Below are positions 35,409 through 44,226 of a stretch of DNA of 64,000 bases, one piece after another. The stretch's first letter is position 1. Each line of letters opens with the position of its first letter. The DNA lies in NCBI GenBank assembly GCA_011390205.1, contig JAABSX010000014.1:19648-83647 (forward strand), given 5' to 3'. Below the pieces are notes generated by a model that was given only the letters and a program-made list of their open reading frames with translations, was not told the origin of the DNA and ran no database searches. Origin of the DNA: Microscillaceae bacterium. Its GTDB lineage: Bacteria > Bacteroidota > Bacteroidia > Cytophagales > Microscillaceae. The position numbers and the translations under genes were made by a program.

Positions 35409-37304
35409 TTAGTAAGCCCTTGCCAAACTGCCCGCCATATAATTGATAAATGCCTTGTTTACCACACGGTTGCCGCCCTGAGTAGGATAATTGCCTGTGA
35501 AATACCAATCTCCAGAATGGTTAGGGCAAGCCACATGCAGATTCTCTACGGTCTGATAAATGACCTGAAAATCAGCCCTAATATGCTCATTAGAGATAAT
35601 TTCGGCTATTTTTTGAGATACTTCGGCTTGTGTAAAAGGTGCATACAAATCTTGCACATAATTATACTGTCCGTCTTGCCCTTGCTGAATGGCTTCTGCA
35701 CACTTGGCAAGTGTACGCTCTAAGAGTTCTTCTTTTCCTGAATCTTCTATGAGCGCAATCACAGCCCTGAACGCCACAAAATCACGCATTTTAGACATGT
35801 CTATCCCGTAGCAATCTGGAAACCGAATCTGAGGGGCGGAAGACACAATGATAATCTTTTTGGCTTCTAGCCTATCGAGCATTTTTAAGATACTTTTTTC
35901 TAAAGTTGTACCTCTCACGATGGAGTCATCTATTAAGACAATGGTATCTTTCTTCTTCTGAATGACCTCATAGGTTGTATCATACACATGGGCTACTAGC
36001 TCATCTCGGTGCTGGTCATCTGTGATAAAAGTCCGCAACTTCACATCTTTAATTGCCAATTTTTCTACACGAGGCCGATACGACAGGATGCGGTCTAGCT
36101 GCTCAGGGCTGAGTGGGTCTATGTCTTTGCCTTTTTGTTTTCCCTCCAAAATCATTTCCTTTCGGTATTGGATAAGGTAATTTTCTATGCCCTGCATCAT
36201 GCCCAAGAAGGCAGTTTCAGAAGTATTGGGGATATAAGAAAAGACCGTATTTTCTAAATCATAATCTATGGCTTTGAGCACTTGCTTGCAGACCAGCTCC
36301 CCTAGTTTTTTTCTTTCATTATAAATGACAGGGTCAGAGCCTCTGGAAAAATAAATTCGCTCAAAGCTACAAGAGGTCTTGGGCTGTGATTCTATAAATT
36401 TTTTCTCGGCATACTCTCCTGATTTTTCTATGATGAGTGCGTGTCCGGGCTTTACCTCCTTGATTTCGTCATATTCTATATTGAAGGCTGTCTTGAGTGC
36501 GGGTTTTTCGGAAGCCACTACGATGATTTCATCATCGGCATAGTAGTAGGCAGGGCGAATCCCTCCTGGGTCTCTTGCCACAAAAGAAGCACCGTAACCT
36601 GTGATACCGACCATGGCATAGCCTCCGTCAAAATCTTTGCAAGAGCGCTCAAGGACTGTCTGCAGGTCTATTTCGTTTTCGGCAAGTTGGTTAATCTCTT
36701 GGCGTGTATATTTGTCTTTGTATTTGTCATGAATGCGGCGGTTTTCTTCATCCAGAAAATGCCCGATTTTCTCGAGCACGATGACCGTATCTACCTTGTC
36801 TTTGGGATGCTGCCCTAGCTCCACGAGGCGGTCAAAGAGCTCATCTACATTGGTCATATTAAAATTACCTGCCATCACGAGGTTGCGGCTTCGCCAATTA
36901 CTTTGCCTCAAAAATGGGTGGCACTGCTCTAGGCTATTGCCCCCATGTGTGCCGTATCGCAAATGCCCTAGCAAGACCTCCCCCATAAAAGGAATATCCT
37001 CTTTGGCTCGCTGTGCCTCTGCTATAGTGTGCGAAAAATCTTGCAACTCAGGCGTAATGCGTTCGTTTATTTTCTTAAAAAGGTCTTCTATGGGCTGCTC
37101 AGCTATAGAACGATACCTGCTAATGTAGCGTTTGCCTGCTTCTACATCAATCTTGACATTGGCTACGCCAGCCCCATCTTGACCACGGTTGTGCTGCTTC
37201 TGCATCAAAAGGTAGAGCTTTTTGAGGGCATAACGGTAAGTACCATACTTCTCTACGTAGTATTCGAAGGGTTTTCTTAATCGAAGGAGAGCGATTCCAC
37301 ACAT
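35409..37304 (-). CDS. Long PurF-like amidophosphoribosyltransferase
   Basis: A 631-residue class II glutamine amidotransferase. The start at 37304 (MCGIALLRL) is chosen so that removal of Met exposes Cys1, the catalytic nucleophile; the extra nine residues of the longer frame would prevent this. The glutaminase half carries NRGQDGAGVA and LGHLRYGTHGGNS. The phosphoribosyltransferase half carries the PRPP loop VLIDDSIVRGTT (about 438-449) and SSAPQIRFPDCYGIDM. True PurF enzymes (first step of purine synthesis) have about 470-510 residues; this one is longer, with insertions in the first domain. Bacteroidota often have a canonical PurF plus this long form, so it may be a second enzyme rather than the purine pathway one. 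Confidence 0.85.
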   Translation of the reverse strand: MCGIALLRLRKPFEYYVEKYGTYRYALKKLYLLMQKQHNRGQDGAGVANVKIDVEAGKRYISRYRSIAEQPIEDLFKKINERITPELQDFSHTIAEAQRAKEDIPFMGEVLLGHLRYGTHGGNSLEQCHPFLRQSNWRSRNLVMAGNFNMTNVDELFDRLVELGQHPKDKVDTVIVLEKIGHFLDEENRRIHDKYKDKYTRQEINQLAENEIDLQTVLERSCKDFDGGYAMVGITGYGASFVARDPGGIRPAYYYADDEIIVVASEKPALKTAFNIEYDEIKEVKPGHALIIEKSGEYAEKKFIESQPKTSCSFERIYFSRGSDPVIYNERKKLGELVCKQVLKAIDYDLENTVFSYIPNTSETAFLGMMQGIENYLIQYRKEMILEGKQKGKDIDPLSPEQLDRILSYRPRVEKLAIKDVKLRTFITDDQHRDELVAHVYDTTYEVIQKKKDTIVLIDDSIVRGTTLEKSILKMLDRLEAKKIIIVSSAPQIRFPDCYGIDMSKMRDFVAFRAVIALIEDSGKEELLERTLAKCAEAIQQGQDGQYNYVQDLYAPFTQAEVSQKIAEIISNEHIRADFQVIYQTVENLHVACPNHSGDWYFTGNYPTQGGNRVVNKAFINYMAGSLARAY

Positions 37305-37395
37305 AATTATTAGAGGACTTAAGTGATACAATAAATATAACTTACAACAAATATTCTAGCAAGATTATTCCAAGCTTGTGCCTCCATGCCAAAGT

Positions 37396-38913
37396 TTAAA
37401 GAATGGACTGAAGAAAATCAAGTATCAAATCAGGCCTAAAAAACAAGACCAATAATGGCAATACAAGCAGCACAAGCAATACTTGGTCATAGCGATGAAA
37501 GCCCAGCAAAGACTCCTTTGCTTTGGGTGATTTTATAAATAAATAGTAAGGTATCTTTAGATAATAAAACAATGAAACTGCAGCATTGAGCAAGCCATAG
37601 ACAAATAGAAATAACATCAAAGGAGATTTTTCAATAGAATAGACCTCCCAAAGTGCCGAAAATAGCAGCAACTTCGCCGTAAAACCCGCCAAAGGCGGAA
37701 GCCCTACCAAAGAGATGGCAAGCAATGTGAAAAGCAGGGCAGGAAGTGGAAATAACCGACCCAAACCCTGAATACTCTCTAAATCTTCTCTCTCACCAGA
37801 AGCCCTTGCGTACATCTCCAAAAGCAGAAATGCAGCAAAATTTGTGAACAAATACACAATGCTATAAAAAATAAAACTCTGCAGACCCAATGAACTATCT
37901 ACCACCAGCAGAATCATCATAAAACCTGCCTGTGCTATAGATGAATATGCCAACATACGCTTAAGATTCACCTGCCAAAGTGCAGAAAAATTGCCCAAAG
38001 TAATCGTGGCAACTGACAGCAGCACAAAAATCTCTGACAGCATAAGGTGTCCACCAAATATATCTTTCTTAAAGACAAAACCCAAACGACTCAATTCATA
38101 CAATAAAAACAAAGCGGCTATCTTTGGAGCTGTAGATAAAAACGCAAGCAAGGGTGTAGGCGTAGCCTCATATACATCTGGTACCCAAATATGAAAAGGA
38201 ACAATGGAAACCTTGAAAAATAAACCTCCAAAACTGAGCAGCATCGCAAGCCCTACAGCATTGCCATTGCTTTGGCTGATTGCTTTTACAAAATCATCCC
38301 CCACAAAATCTAATGTACCCGTAAGCCCATACAAAAGAGACATCCCGTAGAGCATCACACCCGAAGACAAAGCCCCTATCAAAAGGTATTTAATACTGCC
38401 CTCTGCACTCTGCCGTGTAAGCCCAAAAGCGGTCAAAAGATATGAACTGATAGAAATCAACTCCAAAGACATATATACCATCAAAAGATTGGCAGACATC
38501 ACCAACAAGCACAAGCCCAAAGTAATGGACCAAAGCAGAGCATAAAACTCCCCCCTCGGAAGCTCCTTTGATTTGAAAAAAATGGTGTTGGGTAATATCA
38601 ACAAAGTAAGTATTGAAGCACTCAGCACCAGTATCTTTACTAGCCAAACCGAAGGACTCAGTCTCAGCAGATTCAATAAAAAAACCTTCTCAGACTCAAC
38701 AGGCATCTGCCAAACGCTCCATAAAGCCACAGAAAAGCCCACTAAGCTAAAAAAATACAAGAAAGTACTTGATTTTTTTTTGAATAAAATATCTACCAGT
38801 AAGACCCCCAAAAAGCCAAAGGCAAGCACGCCCTCAGGAAAAAGCCAAGGCAGCCCACCCATAAGGTCAGCCAATTTTTGAGGAAGATTTTGGAGTAGTT
38901 CCGAAGAAAACAT
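37396..38913 (-). CDS. nuoN: NADH-quinone oxidoreductase subunit N, encoded alone
   Basis: NuoN is one of the antiporter-like membrane subunits of complex I and pumps protons across the inner membrane. The 505-residue protein has about 14 transmembrane helices. Family landmarks are LLVMSANLLMVYMSLELISI (with the key glutamate), FFKVSIVPFHIWVPDVYEAT (with the key lysine of the discontinuous helix), and SLVGLPPLAGFTAKLLLF. No other nuo gene is in the window: radA lies upstream and the PurF-like gene downstream, so this gene is displaced from the nuo operon or is a second copy. Upstream is a long leader with an unusual hairpin (38965-39009). Confidence 0.93.
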   Translation of the reverse strand: MFSSELLQNLPQKLADLMGGLPWLFPEGVLAFGFLGVLLVDILFKKKSSTFLYFFSLVGFSVALWSVWQMPVESEKVFLLNLLRLSPSVWLVKILVLSASILTLLILPNTIFFKSKELPRGEFYALLWSITLGLCLLVMSANLLMVYMSLELISISSYLLTAFGLTRQSAEGSIKYLLIGALSSGVMLYGMSLLYGLTGTLDFVGDDFVKAISQSNGNAVGLAMLLSFGGLFFKVSIVPFHIWVPDVYEATPTPLLAFLSTAPKIAALFLLYELSRLGFVFKKDIFGGHLMLSEIFVLLSVATITLGNFSALWQVNLKRMLAYSSIAQAGFMMILLVVDSSLGLQSFIFYSIVYLFTNFAAFLLLEMYARASGEREDLESIQGLGRLFPLPALLFTLLAISLVGLPPLAGFTAKLLLFSALWEVYSIEKSPLMLFLFVYGLLNAAVSLFYYLKIPYYLFIKSPKAKESLLGFHRYDQVLLVLLVLPLLVLFFRPDLILDFLQSIL

Positions 38914-38964
38914 CGCAATAATAAACAGTGAATAATTTCTTACAATCCTGACAGTGTGTTTGTT

Positions 38965-39009
38965 CGAGAAAGGTTTTTTCGTTTTTTGAAAACCTTTTTT
39001 CCTTTCTCG
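38965..39009 (-). promoter_or_regulatory. Nested hairpin in the nuoN leader
   Basis: CGAGAAAGG (38965-38973) pairs with CCTTTCTCG (39001-39009), and an alternative inner stem GGTTTT/AAAACC can form. A minus-strand -10-like element (complement of CAAAATTA at 39046-39053) would place this hairpin inside the nuoN leader. There is no T-run on the minus strand, so it is not a simple terminator. Confidence 0.4.
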
Positions 39010-39141
39010 CTAGATTTTATCTTGGCAAATGCCTTGATGATATTGCAAAATTAGTCAAGCTTTTAGACTTATGAGTAATTATTTGAGCACAAAAGATTTT
39101 TAAATCAAAAAACAGCTGCAAAGCCGACTTTACCTGCTTTT

Positions 39142-40551
39142 TCAATGCCCAAACAACTCCTCAAACATCTCGTCTAACTTCCCTACGGCAATGATTCGGA
39201 TATTAAATTGCTCTACCACGATGCTCTTTAAGGCAAATTTAGATACAAAAATACGCTTAAAACCTAGTTTCTCTGCTTCCCCTATGCGTTGCTCTATTTT
39301 ATTGACAGCCCGCACCTCGCCTCCTAGCCCTACCTCTGCGGCAAAGGCCGTATCTGCCGAAATCACCACATCTTCATAAGATGAAACAATAGAAGCACAG
39401 ACCGCCAAATCTATGGCAGGGTCTTCTATTTTGAGCCCTCCAGTGATGTTCAAAAAAACATCTTGAGCTCCTAGCCTGAATCCACCTCTTTTTTCTAAAA
39501 CAGCCAGCAGCATATTGAGGCGTTTGCTATCAAAACCCGTAGAGCTTCGCTGTGGCGTACCGTAGCTAGAAGGGCTTACCAGCGATTGAATTTCTATCAG
39601 CAGCGGGCGGTTTCCCTCCAAGGTAGCCCCGATGGCAATGCCTGTGATATCTTCTTCACGCTGCGAGATTAAAATTTCGGAAGGGTTGCTTACCTCCCTG
39701 AGCCCATCCCCTAGCATTTCGTAAATGCCTAACTCAGAAGTAGAACCAAATCTATTTTTATTGGCCCTCAAGATACGATAGACCAGATGCCTATCTCCTT
39801 CAAACTGTAGGACAGTATCCACCATGTGCTCTAGCACTTTGGGGCCTGCCAGCCCGCCTTCTTTGGTAATATGCCCTATCAAAAAAACAGGTGTACCGCT
39901 TTCTTTGGCGTATTTCATCAGCTCGGCAGTGCATTCACGCACCTGTGAGACGCTGCCCGCCCCTGATTCTATGAAAGAAGAGTGCAAGGTCTGTATAGAA
40001 TCAATGACCAAAAGATGGGGCTGAAAGGTTTCTATTTGCTTAAAAATATTTTGGGTAGAGGTTTCTGTCAGGATATAGCAGCCTGATGCTACGCCTATGT
40101 CTTCGCCCGAAAAAGGCATTTTTTGGTTAAGTCTTTCGGCACGCATTTTAATCTGCTGCTCACTCTCCTCTCCAGATACATAAAGGATTTTGTGGTTACT
40201 TAGCTGCAAGGCTATCTGTAAGAGTAGGGTAGATTTACCAATACCAGGCTCACCACCTATCAGCACCAATGAGCCAGGTACGATTCCGCCCCCTAGCACA
40301 CGGTTTAGCTCTGCATCAGGAGTCAAGATTCGTTCTTGTGAGAGGGGGTCTATTTCTTGAATGAGGCGGGGCTTGGTGGCTCGTTTTTGAGAAGAAGAAC
40401 TGCGCCACTCTCCTTTTTTGGCGGTATCTTCTTTTTCCAAAATTTCTTCTGCAAAGGTATTCCAGCCATCACAAGAGGGGCATTTGCCCATCCATTTAGG
40501 AGATTGGTAGCCACACTGCTGGCAAAAGTATGCCGATTTTATCTTTGCCAT
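39142..40551 (-). CDS. radA: DNA repair protein RadA
   Basis: A RecA-like ATPase that promotes branch migration and processing of recombination intermediates. The 469-residue protein has an N-terminal four-cysteine zinc finger (Cys10, Cys13, Cys24, Cys27 in YFCQQCGYQSPKWMGKCPSC), the Walker A motif GEPGIGKST (100-108), and the RadA-specific KNRFGSTSE motif (about 265-273). A C-terminal Lon-protease-like domain follows (about 345-469, containing DPAIDLAVCASI and VGLGGEVRAV) with no active serine-lysine dyad expected. Length and order are canonical. It is encoded upstream of nuoN, about 230 bases away, without a clear operon relation. Confidence 0.96.
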   Translation of the reverse strand: MAKIKSAYFCQQCGYQSPKWMGKCPSCDGWNTFAEEILEKEDTAKKGEWRSSSSQKRATKPRLIQEIDPLSQERILTPDAELNRVLGGGIVPGSLVLIGGEPGIGKSTLLLQIALQLSNHKILYVSGEESEQQIKMRAERLNQKMPFSGEDIGVASGCYILTETSTQNIFKQIETFQPHLLVIDSIQTLHSSFIESGAGSVSQVRECTAELMKYAKESGTPVFLIGHITKEGGLAGPKVLEHMVDTVLQFEGDRHLVYRILRANKNRFGSTSELGIYEMLGDGLREVSNPSEILISQREEDITGIAIGATLEGNRPLLIEIQSLVSPSSYGTPQRSSTGFDSKRLNMLLAVLEKRGGFRLGAQDVFLNITGGLKIEDPAIDLAVCASIVSSYEDVVISADTAFAAEVGLGGEVRAVNKIEQRIGEAEKLGFKRIFVSKFALKSIVVEQFNIRIIAVGKLDEMFEELFGH

Positions 40552-40804
40552 TTTTTATGGTAGTTTTATCAATTTTTAGGGGTAAATGATACTTTATTAT
40601 TTTAAAACCTCCTAAGAGCCCTCTTGGCTTGCAATAAAAAGAGAAATCATCAAACAATGTTTTGTTTCAAAGTTTGAGCGAAGATACTTAAACTAGAATC
40701 AATATTCGAGCTTCGGTCAAAAAGTCTGCACACACTTTCACCAGAAAATGTCTGTATAGATAAGGAAAACACCGCTCGAGTACATCTTAGTGAAAAGCCC
40801 AGAT

Positions 40805-41239
40805 TTATATTTCTTGTTTTTGGTTGGCAAATAACCACCGAATGGCTTCCTTTTCTTCACTAAAATAATAGAACTCATACTTCCTGTCAAGGGCTAAACT
40901 GTTAGACTCCTGTATGGTTTGCTCTACAGACAAGGCTGCGATAAACTCATCGGGCACAATGTAGGCAAAACGCCTTACACCTAGCTTGGCTATAGGAGCA
41001 GCGATAAGTTCGGCAGTCCAGAGCTGAAGCTCAGGAGAAATGATGTACTTAAATTGCTGAGCATACACCAAAAAATAAGTTGATGGGTATTTGCGCACCT
41101 GCTCTACTGCAGAGAGCATCTCTTGCTTATAGGCTGATTCGGTCATGAATTCGGTGCTGGGCTTCCAGACAGATTTTATCAGATACTTGGTGTCATCATA
41201 AAATCGATCTGCAAATTTACTTTTACTTATCAATTTCAT
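40805..41239 (-). CDS. Hypothetical protein, STAS/SpoIIAA-like
   Basis: A 144-residue soluble protein. The start at 41239 (MKLISKSKFADRFYDDTKY) is preferred; the longer frame to 41308 adds only a hydrophobic AT-rich stretch. The strand-helix alternation, with STYFLVYAQQFKYIISPELQ, GVRRFAYIVPDEFIAALSVE and a final YEFYYFSEEKEAIRWLFANQ, is like that of the SpoIIAA/STAS-like hypothetical proteins of Bacteroidota. In that family F(x)SEEEAxxWL at the C-terminus is typical. The role is unknown. It is divergent from thiL, with about 100 bases between them. Confidence 0.6.
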   Translation of the reverse strand: MKLISKSKFADRFYDDTKYLIKSVWKPSTEFMTESAYKQEMLSAVEQVRKYPSTYFLVYAQQFKYIISPELQLWTAELIAAPIAKLGVRRFAYIVPDEFIAALSVEQTIQESNSLALDRKYEFYYFSEEKEAIRWLFANQKQEI

Positions 41240-41342
41240 CCTTATAAGATATTTTTGTATATTAGATATTATCAAGGTTAAGATAATAAAAAAAAGCGAA
41301 AAAATCATTTATTTTGTTACCAAATTAAAAATTAGTGCAATC

Positions 41343-42368
41343 ATGACAAGAACAGAATTAAAGGAAGTGGGAGAGTTTGGGCTCATCAAAAGGCTAAATA
41401 AGCATGCCAAAACACTACAAGCAAGCACACATTTGGGCATAGGAGATGATGCCGCCGTGCTAGATTATGGAGGAGATTTCTTTACACTGGTTTCTACAGA
41501 TTTACTGATAGAAGGCGTACATTTTGACCTGACTTACTTTCCGCTCAAGCATTTGGGCTATAAGGCTGTGGCAGTTAATGTATCTGATATTGCAGCCATG
41601 AACGGCACACCCTCACAGATTACGGTTTCTATTGCGGTCAGCAATCGATTCTCGGTAGAAGCCCTCGAGGAGCTGTATCAAGGGATTTACCTTGCTTGCG
41701 AAAACTATGGTATAGACCTCGTGGGTGGAGATACGACTTCTTCTACTTCAGGTCTGATGATTTCGGTTACTGCCCTCGGGCAAGTCAAAAAAGAACAAGT
41801 AGCCTACCGCAAGGGAGCTAAAAAAGGAGATATTCTTTGTGTAACAGGTGATTTAGGAGCGGCTTACCTTGGCTTGCAGGCACTCACACGTGAGAAAGAA
41901 GTTTTTTTGGCAAACCCCGAGATGCAGCCACAGCTTGAAGGGCTGGATTACCTCGTCGCCAAGCAGCTACGCCCTGAGGCTCGGATGGATATTATCCACG
42001 AACTGAGAGACCTGGAGCTAGTGCCTAGCAGTATGATTGATATTTCTGACGGGCTTGCCTCTGAGATTTTGCACCTCTGTGAGCAGTCAGAAGTAGGGGC
42101 TTTTGTGTTTGAAGACAAAATCCCTGTGGATAAACTCAGTTATGAAACGGCGATTGGTTTTGAGATAGCACCGACTACCTGTGCCATGAACGGGGGAGAA
42201 GACTATGAGCTTTTGTTTACCATCCCACAGCCTGCTTATGAGAAAATAAAGATGCACCCTGATATCAGCACGATTGGCTACATCGTTGATAAATCAGAGG
42301 GTGTTTGGCTCAAGACTCGTGGCGATAATGAAGTCAAAATCACAGCACAGGGTTGGGTACATTTTTGA
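41343..42368 (+). CDS. thiL: Thiamine-monophosphate kinase
   Basis: ThiL phosphorylates thiamine monophosphate to the active cofactor thiamine diphosphate using ATP. The 341-residue protein shows the AIRS-kinase fold: the first motif GIGDDAAVLDYGGDFFTLVS with the metal-binding aspartates, followed by TDLLIEGVHFD. Further landmarks are VNVSDIAAMNG, DLVGGDTTSS, DISDGLASEI and NGGEDYELLFTIP. The length is normal. An upstream TATTTTTG (41250-41257) may be its -10 element. The cofactor is needed by the pyruvate dehydrogenase whose alpha subunit is encoded at 13925. Confidence 0.96.
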   Translation: MTRTELKEVGEFGLIKRLNKHAKTLQASTHLGIGDDAAVLDYGGDFFTLVSTDLLIEGVHFDLTYFPLKHLGYKAVAVNVSDIAAMNGTPSQITVSIAVSNRFSVEALEELYQGIYLACENYGIDLVGGDTTSSTSGLMISVTALGQVKKEQVAYRKGAKKGDILCVTGDLGAAYLGLQALTREKEVFLANPEMQPQLEGLDYLVAKQLRPEARMDIIHELRDLELVPSSMIDISDGLASEILHLCEQSEVGAFVFEDKIPVDKLSYETAIGFEIAPTTCAMNGGEDYELLFTIPQPAYEKIKMHPDISTIGYIVDKSEGVWLKTRGDNEVKITAQGWVHF

Positions 42369-42390
42369 TAACCTAAAGGTGTGCATCACT

Positions 42391-42465
42391 GATAAGCACA
42401 TGAGTGCTTGAGTGTACTTGGCTTGCATTACTTCTGGCACAACACCCTGAATATTGGCACATCGG
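42391..42465 (-). repeat. Short dispersed intergenic repeat, copy C
   Basis: The minus strand reads ATGTGCCAATATTCAGGGTG, TTGTGCCAGAAG, and continues to AGTACACTCAAGCACTCATG. The last part includes the palindrome AAGCACATGAGTGCTT (42394-42409). It matches copy B over its whole length. Confidence 0.5.
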
Positions 42466-42513
42466 CATATGTATAAATGGGTTCATTCACTTAATTCATG
42501 ACTTTACTTGGCA

Positions 42514-42996
42514 ATGATACAAACAGACACACACCTATTATACTGGATAACTTTATGCTGTTTTTTACTCTTAGGGGGCTTACAACCCTTGGCAGCACAG
42601 CAAAAAAAAATCAAGGAGAAATCTATGATGACAGGCAAAGAAATCACCATCACTGTAGATGGTGCTAGCAAAGAATCTCTCAAAACTCCTGAGCGATACA
42701 GCCCCACACTGCTTTTTACTCGAGATGGAGATGGGCTACTGCTAGGCAACCCTTGTGCAGAAGAGGTTATGCGTTATTATGAATTTCATTACGAAATCGT
42801 GCCTCGGCAGCAGGGCATCAGTGGCTCTCGTTATTTTTTTCATAATACTTGGGCTAATATCAAATTATTCTTCAAAAATGGCCCTGGCTGGAAGAGGAAA
42901 ATGCGTAAAATGATAGAAAGGTGCAGAATAAAAACGGGTGATTTTGTGGGTTTTAAAGTAAACATAGGTACTTTTATGTTGCAAGAAACAGCATAA
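42514..42996 (+). CDS. Hypothetical secreted protein
   Basis: A 160-residue protein with a signal peptide (about 1-28, LLYWITLCCFLLLGGLQPLA, cut near AQQ). The mature part is basic, with a conserved-looking middle NPCAEEVMRYYEFHYEIVPR and a C-terminal RMIERCRIKTGDFVGFKV region. The block GxGLLLGNPCAEEVxRxxxFxYEIxP seems typical of a small Cytophagales family of unknown function. The ATG at 42514 gives a better signal than the TTG at 42508. It stands between thiL and the LysE exporter on the same strand. Confidence 0.6.
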   Translation: MIQTDTHLLYWITLCCFLLLGGLQPLAAQQKKIKEKSMMTGKEITITVDGASKESLKTPERYSPTLLFTRDGDGLLLGNPCAEEVMRYYEFHYEIVPRQQGISGSRYFFHNTWANIKLFFKNGPGWKRKMRKMIERCRIKTGDFVGFKVNIGTFMLQETA

Positions 42997-43079
42997 CAAC
43001 ACAAGAAATCGGTTTACTTTATTGTCTTTTGTAGATTAAACAAACAAGCAAGGATTGCTACCAAAACTTATGACTGCTT

Positions 43080-43712
43080 ATGTCTTTTAGCCTTTCACTC
43101 TTTTTTGCAGCTTTATTGGCTGGTTTTGTGGCATCCGTGCCTGTAGGGCCTATCAATCTCTGGATTGCACACAGGATGCTACAAGATAAAAAATCCCCTG
43201 TGCTTTATTTTGTGTGGGGGGTCATCATGATAGACTTGCTTTATGTGGGTCTTGGCTTTGCTACTTATTTTTTTGTATCTTCGCAGTGGAGTATCGGTAA
43301 GTTTTGGCACATCTTGGGGGGCTTGCTGATGACAGGTATTGGGCTGATTAGCTTGCTCAAAAATAGCCAAAAGATTCGGCAGCAACACACTGATGTGCCT
43401 AGCTCCCGCCAGAAGTTTCATTTTTTTTTGACGGGTGTTTTTCTGTGTGCTTCCAATGTGGCATTGAGTGTCCTTTGGTTTTTTATAGCAGGTATGTTTG
43501 CTTATCACACACTTATTTTGGAAAATTTTTATGCCCTGATTCCTGTATTGTTGGGGGTAGGTTTGGGTGATTTTGCTTGGTTTTATGTCTATGTATTTGC
43601 CATCAGAAGAGGAAGCCATCTACTGCCCTCTGTCTCCACAAAACGCTTACAAACCTTGATTGCACTTGCTTTGATTGTATTTGGACTTTTTACGGCGTGT
43701 AGGCAATTGTAA
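43080..43712 (+). CDS. LysE-family amino-acid exporter
   Basis: A 210-residue inner-membrane protein of the LysE/RhtB export family with about six transmembrane helices. The N-terminal landmark is FVASVPVGPINLWIAHRMLQ, equivalent to the GxxPGPxxxxV motif. Middle and later helices include GGLLMTGIGLISLL and LGVGLGDFAWFYVYVFAIRR. Such proteins export amino acids or related molecules and prevent toxic accumulation; the substrate is not predictable. It is followed by a converging small membrane protein with only 39 bases between. Confidence 0.82.
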   Translation: MSFSLSLFFAALLAGFVASVPVGPINLWIAHRMLQDKKSPVLYFVWGVIMIDLLYVGLGFATYFFVSSQWSIGKFWHILGGLLMTGIGLISLLKNSQKIRQQHTDVPSSRQKFHFFLTGVFLCASNVALSVLWFFIAGMFAYHTLILENFYALIPVLLGVGLGDFAWFYVYVFAIRRGSHLLPSVSTKRLQTLIALALIVFGLFTACRQL

Positions 43713-43751
43713 TACTTCGATTGTCAAGCATTTATAAAAAAATATCCCTGC

Positions 43752-44078
43752 CTAATCCGACTTTCTAAAAAATAAAATCATCTCATACAAAAGATAATTT
43801 AGCCCACTGACTGCACCGATATGCACCAAAAGCCAATATACCAAGAGATAATTTTGGAGATACAACGGATAATAAAAAAATAAAAATAGCACACAGCCCC
43901 ACACGGAAGCCATGCAATAGACACAGCCTAAGATAGGTTTGTAAAGCCACATAGGCAAATGCCGCTCCATCCAATCATGAACCCCAGACAAAATACGCCC
44001 TGACTCACTTGCCTCATAAAGCCCTATGATAAACAAACTATTGATGATGATAAGAAATAAGGTAGTACTCAGTTCCAT
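43752..44078 (-). CDS. Small membrane protein with a CxxC pair, DUF1360-like
   Basis: A 108-residue protein with three or four membrane segments. A striking element is KPILGCVYCMASVWGCVLFL (about 47-66), where a CxxC pair enters a helix; this is the pattern of DUF1360-type small membrane proteins. The N-terminal helix is TTLFLIIINSLFIIGLYE and the C-terminal one LLVYWLLVHIGAVSGLNYLL. The function is unknown. The gene converges with lysE and diverges from the DUF3419 gene at 44227. Confidence 0.6.
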   Translation of the reverse strand: MELSTTLFLIIINSLFIIGLYEASESGRILSGVHDWMERHLPMWLYKPILGCVYCMASVWGCVLFLFFYYPLYLQNYLLVYWLLVHIGAVSGLNYLLYEMILFFRKSD

Positions 44079-44126
44079 TGATTAGATTATTTTAAGATTT
44101 TTAAATCATTATCCATGACTTTACAT

Positions 44127-44134
44127 TAATTTTG
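44127..44134 (+). promoter_or_regulatory. Probable -10 element of the DUF3419 gene
   Basis: TAATTTTG followed by CAG, 93 bases before the ATG at 44227. The TTG at -33 is not well formed. Confidence 0.4.
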
Positions 44135-44226
44135 CAGTAAATAATTATTCTGTCATTTGTCTTTTTTGGCTCACAACTCAAAAAAACAAGAAACTGTGCC
44201 AAAATAGGGCTAAATCATCAAAACCT

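Noticed and set aside
40650..40838. 62-codon minus-strand frame after the STAS-like gene
   Set aside because: It overlaps the end of the gene at 40805 in another frame and has no recognisable features.
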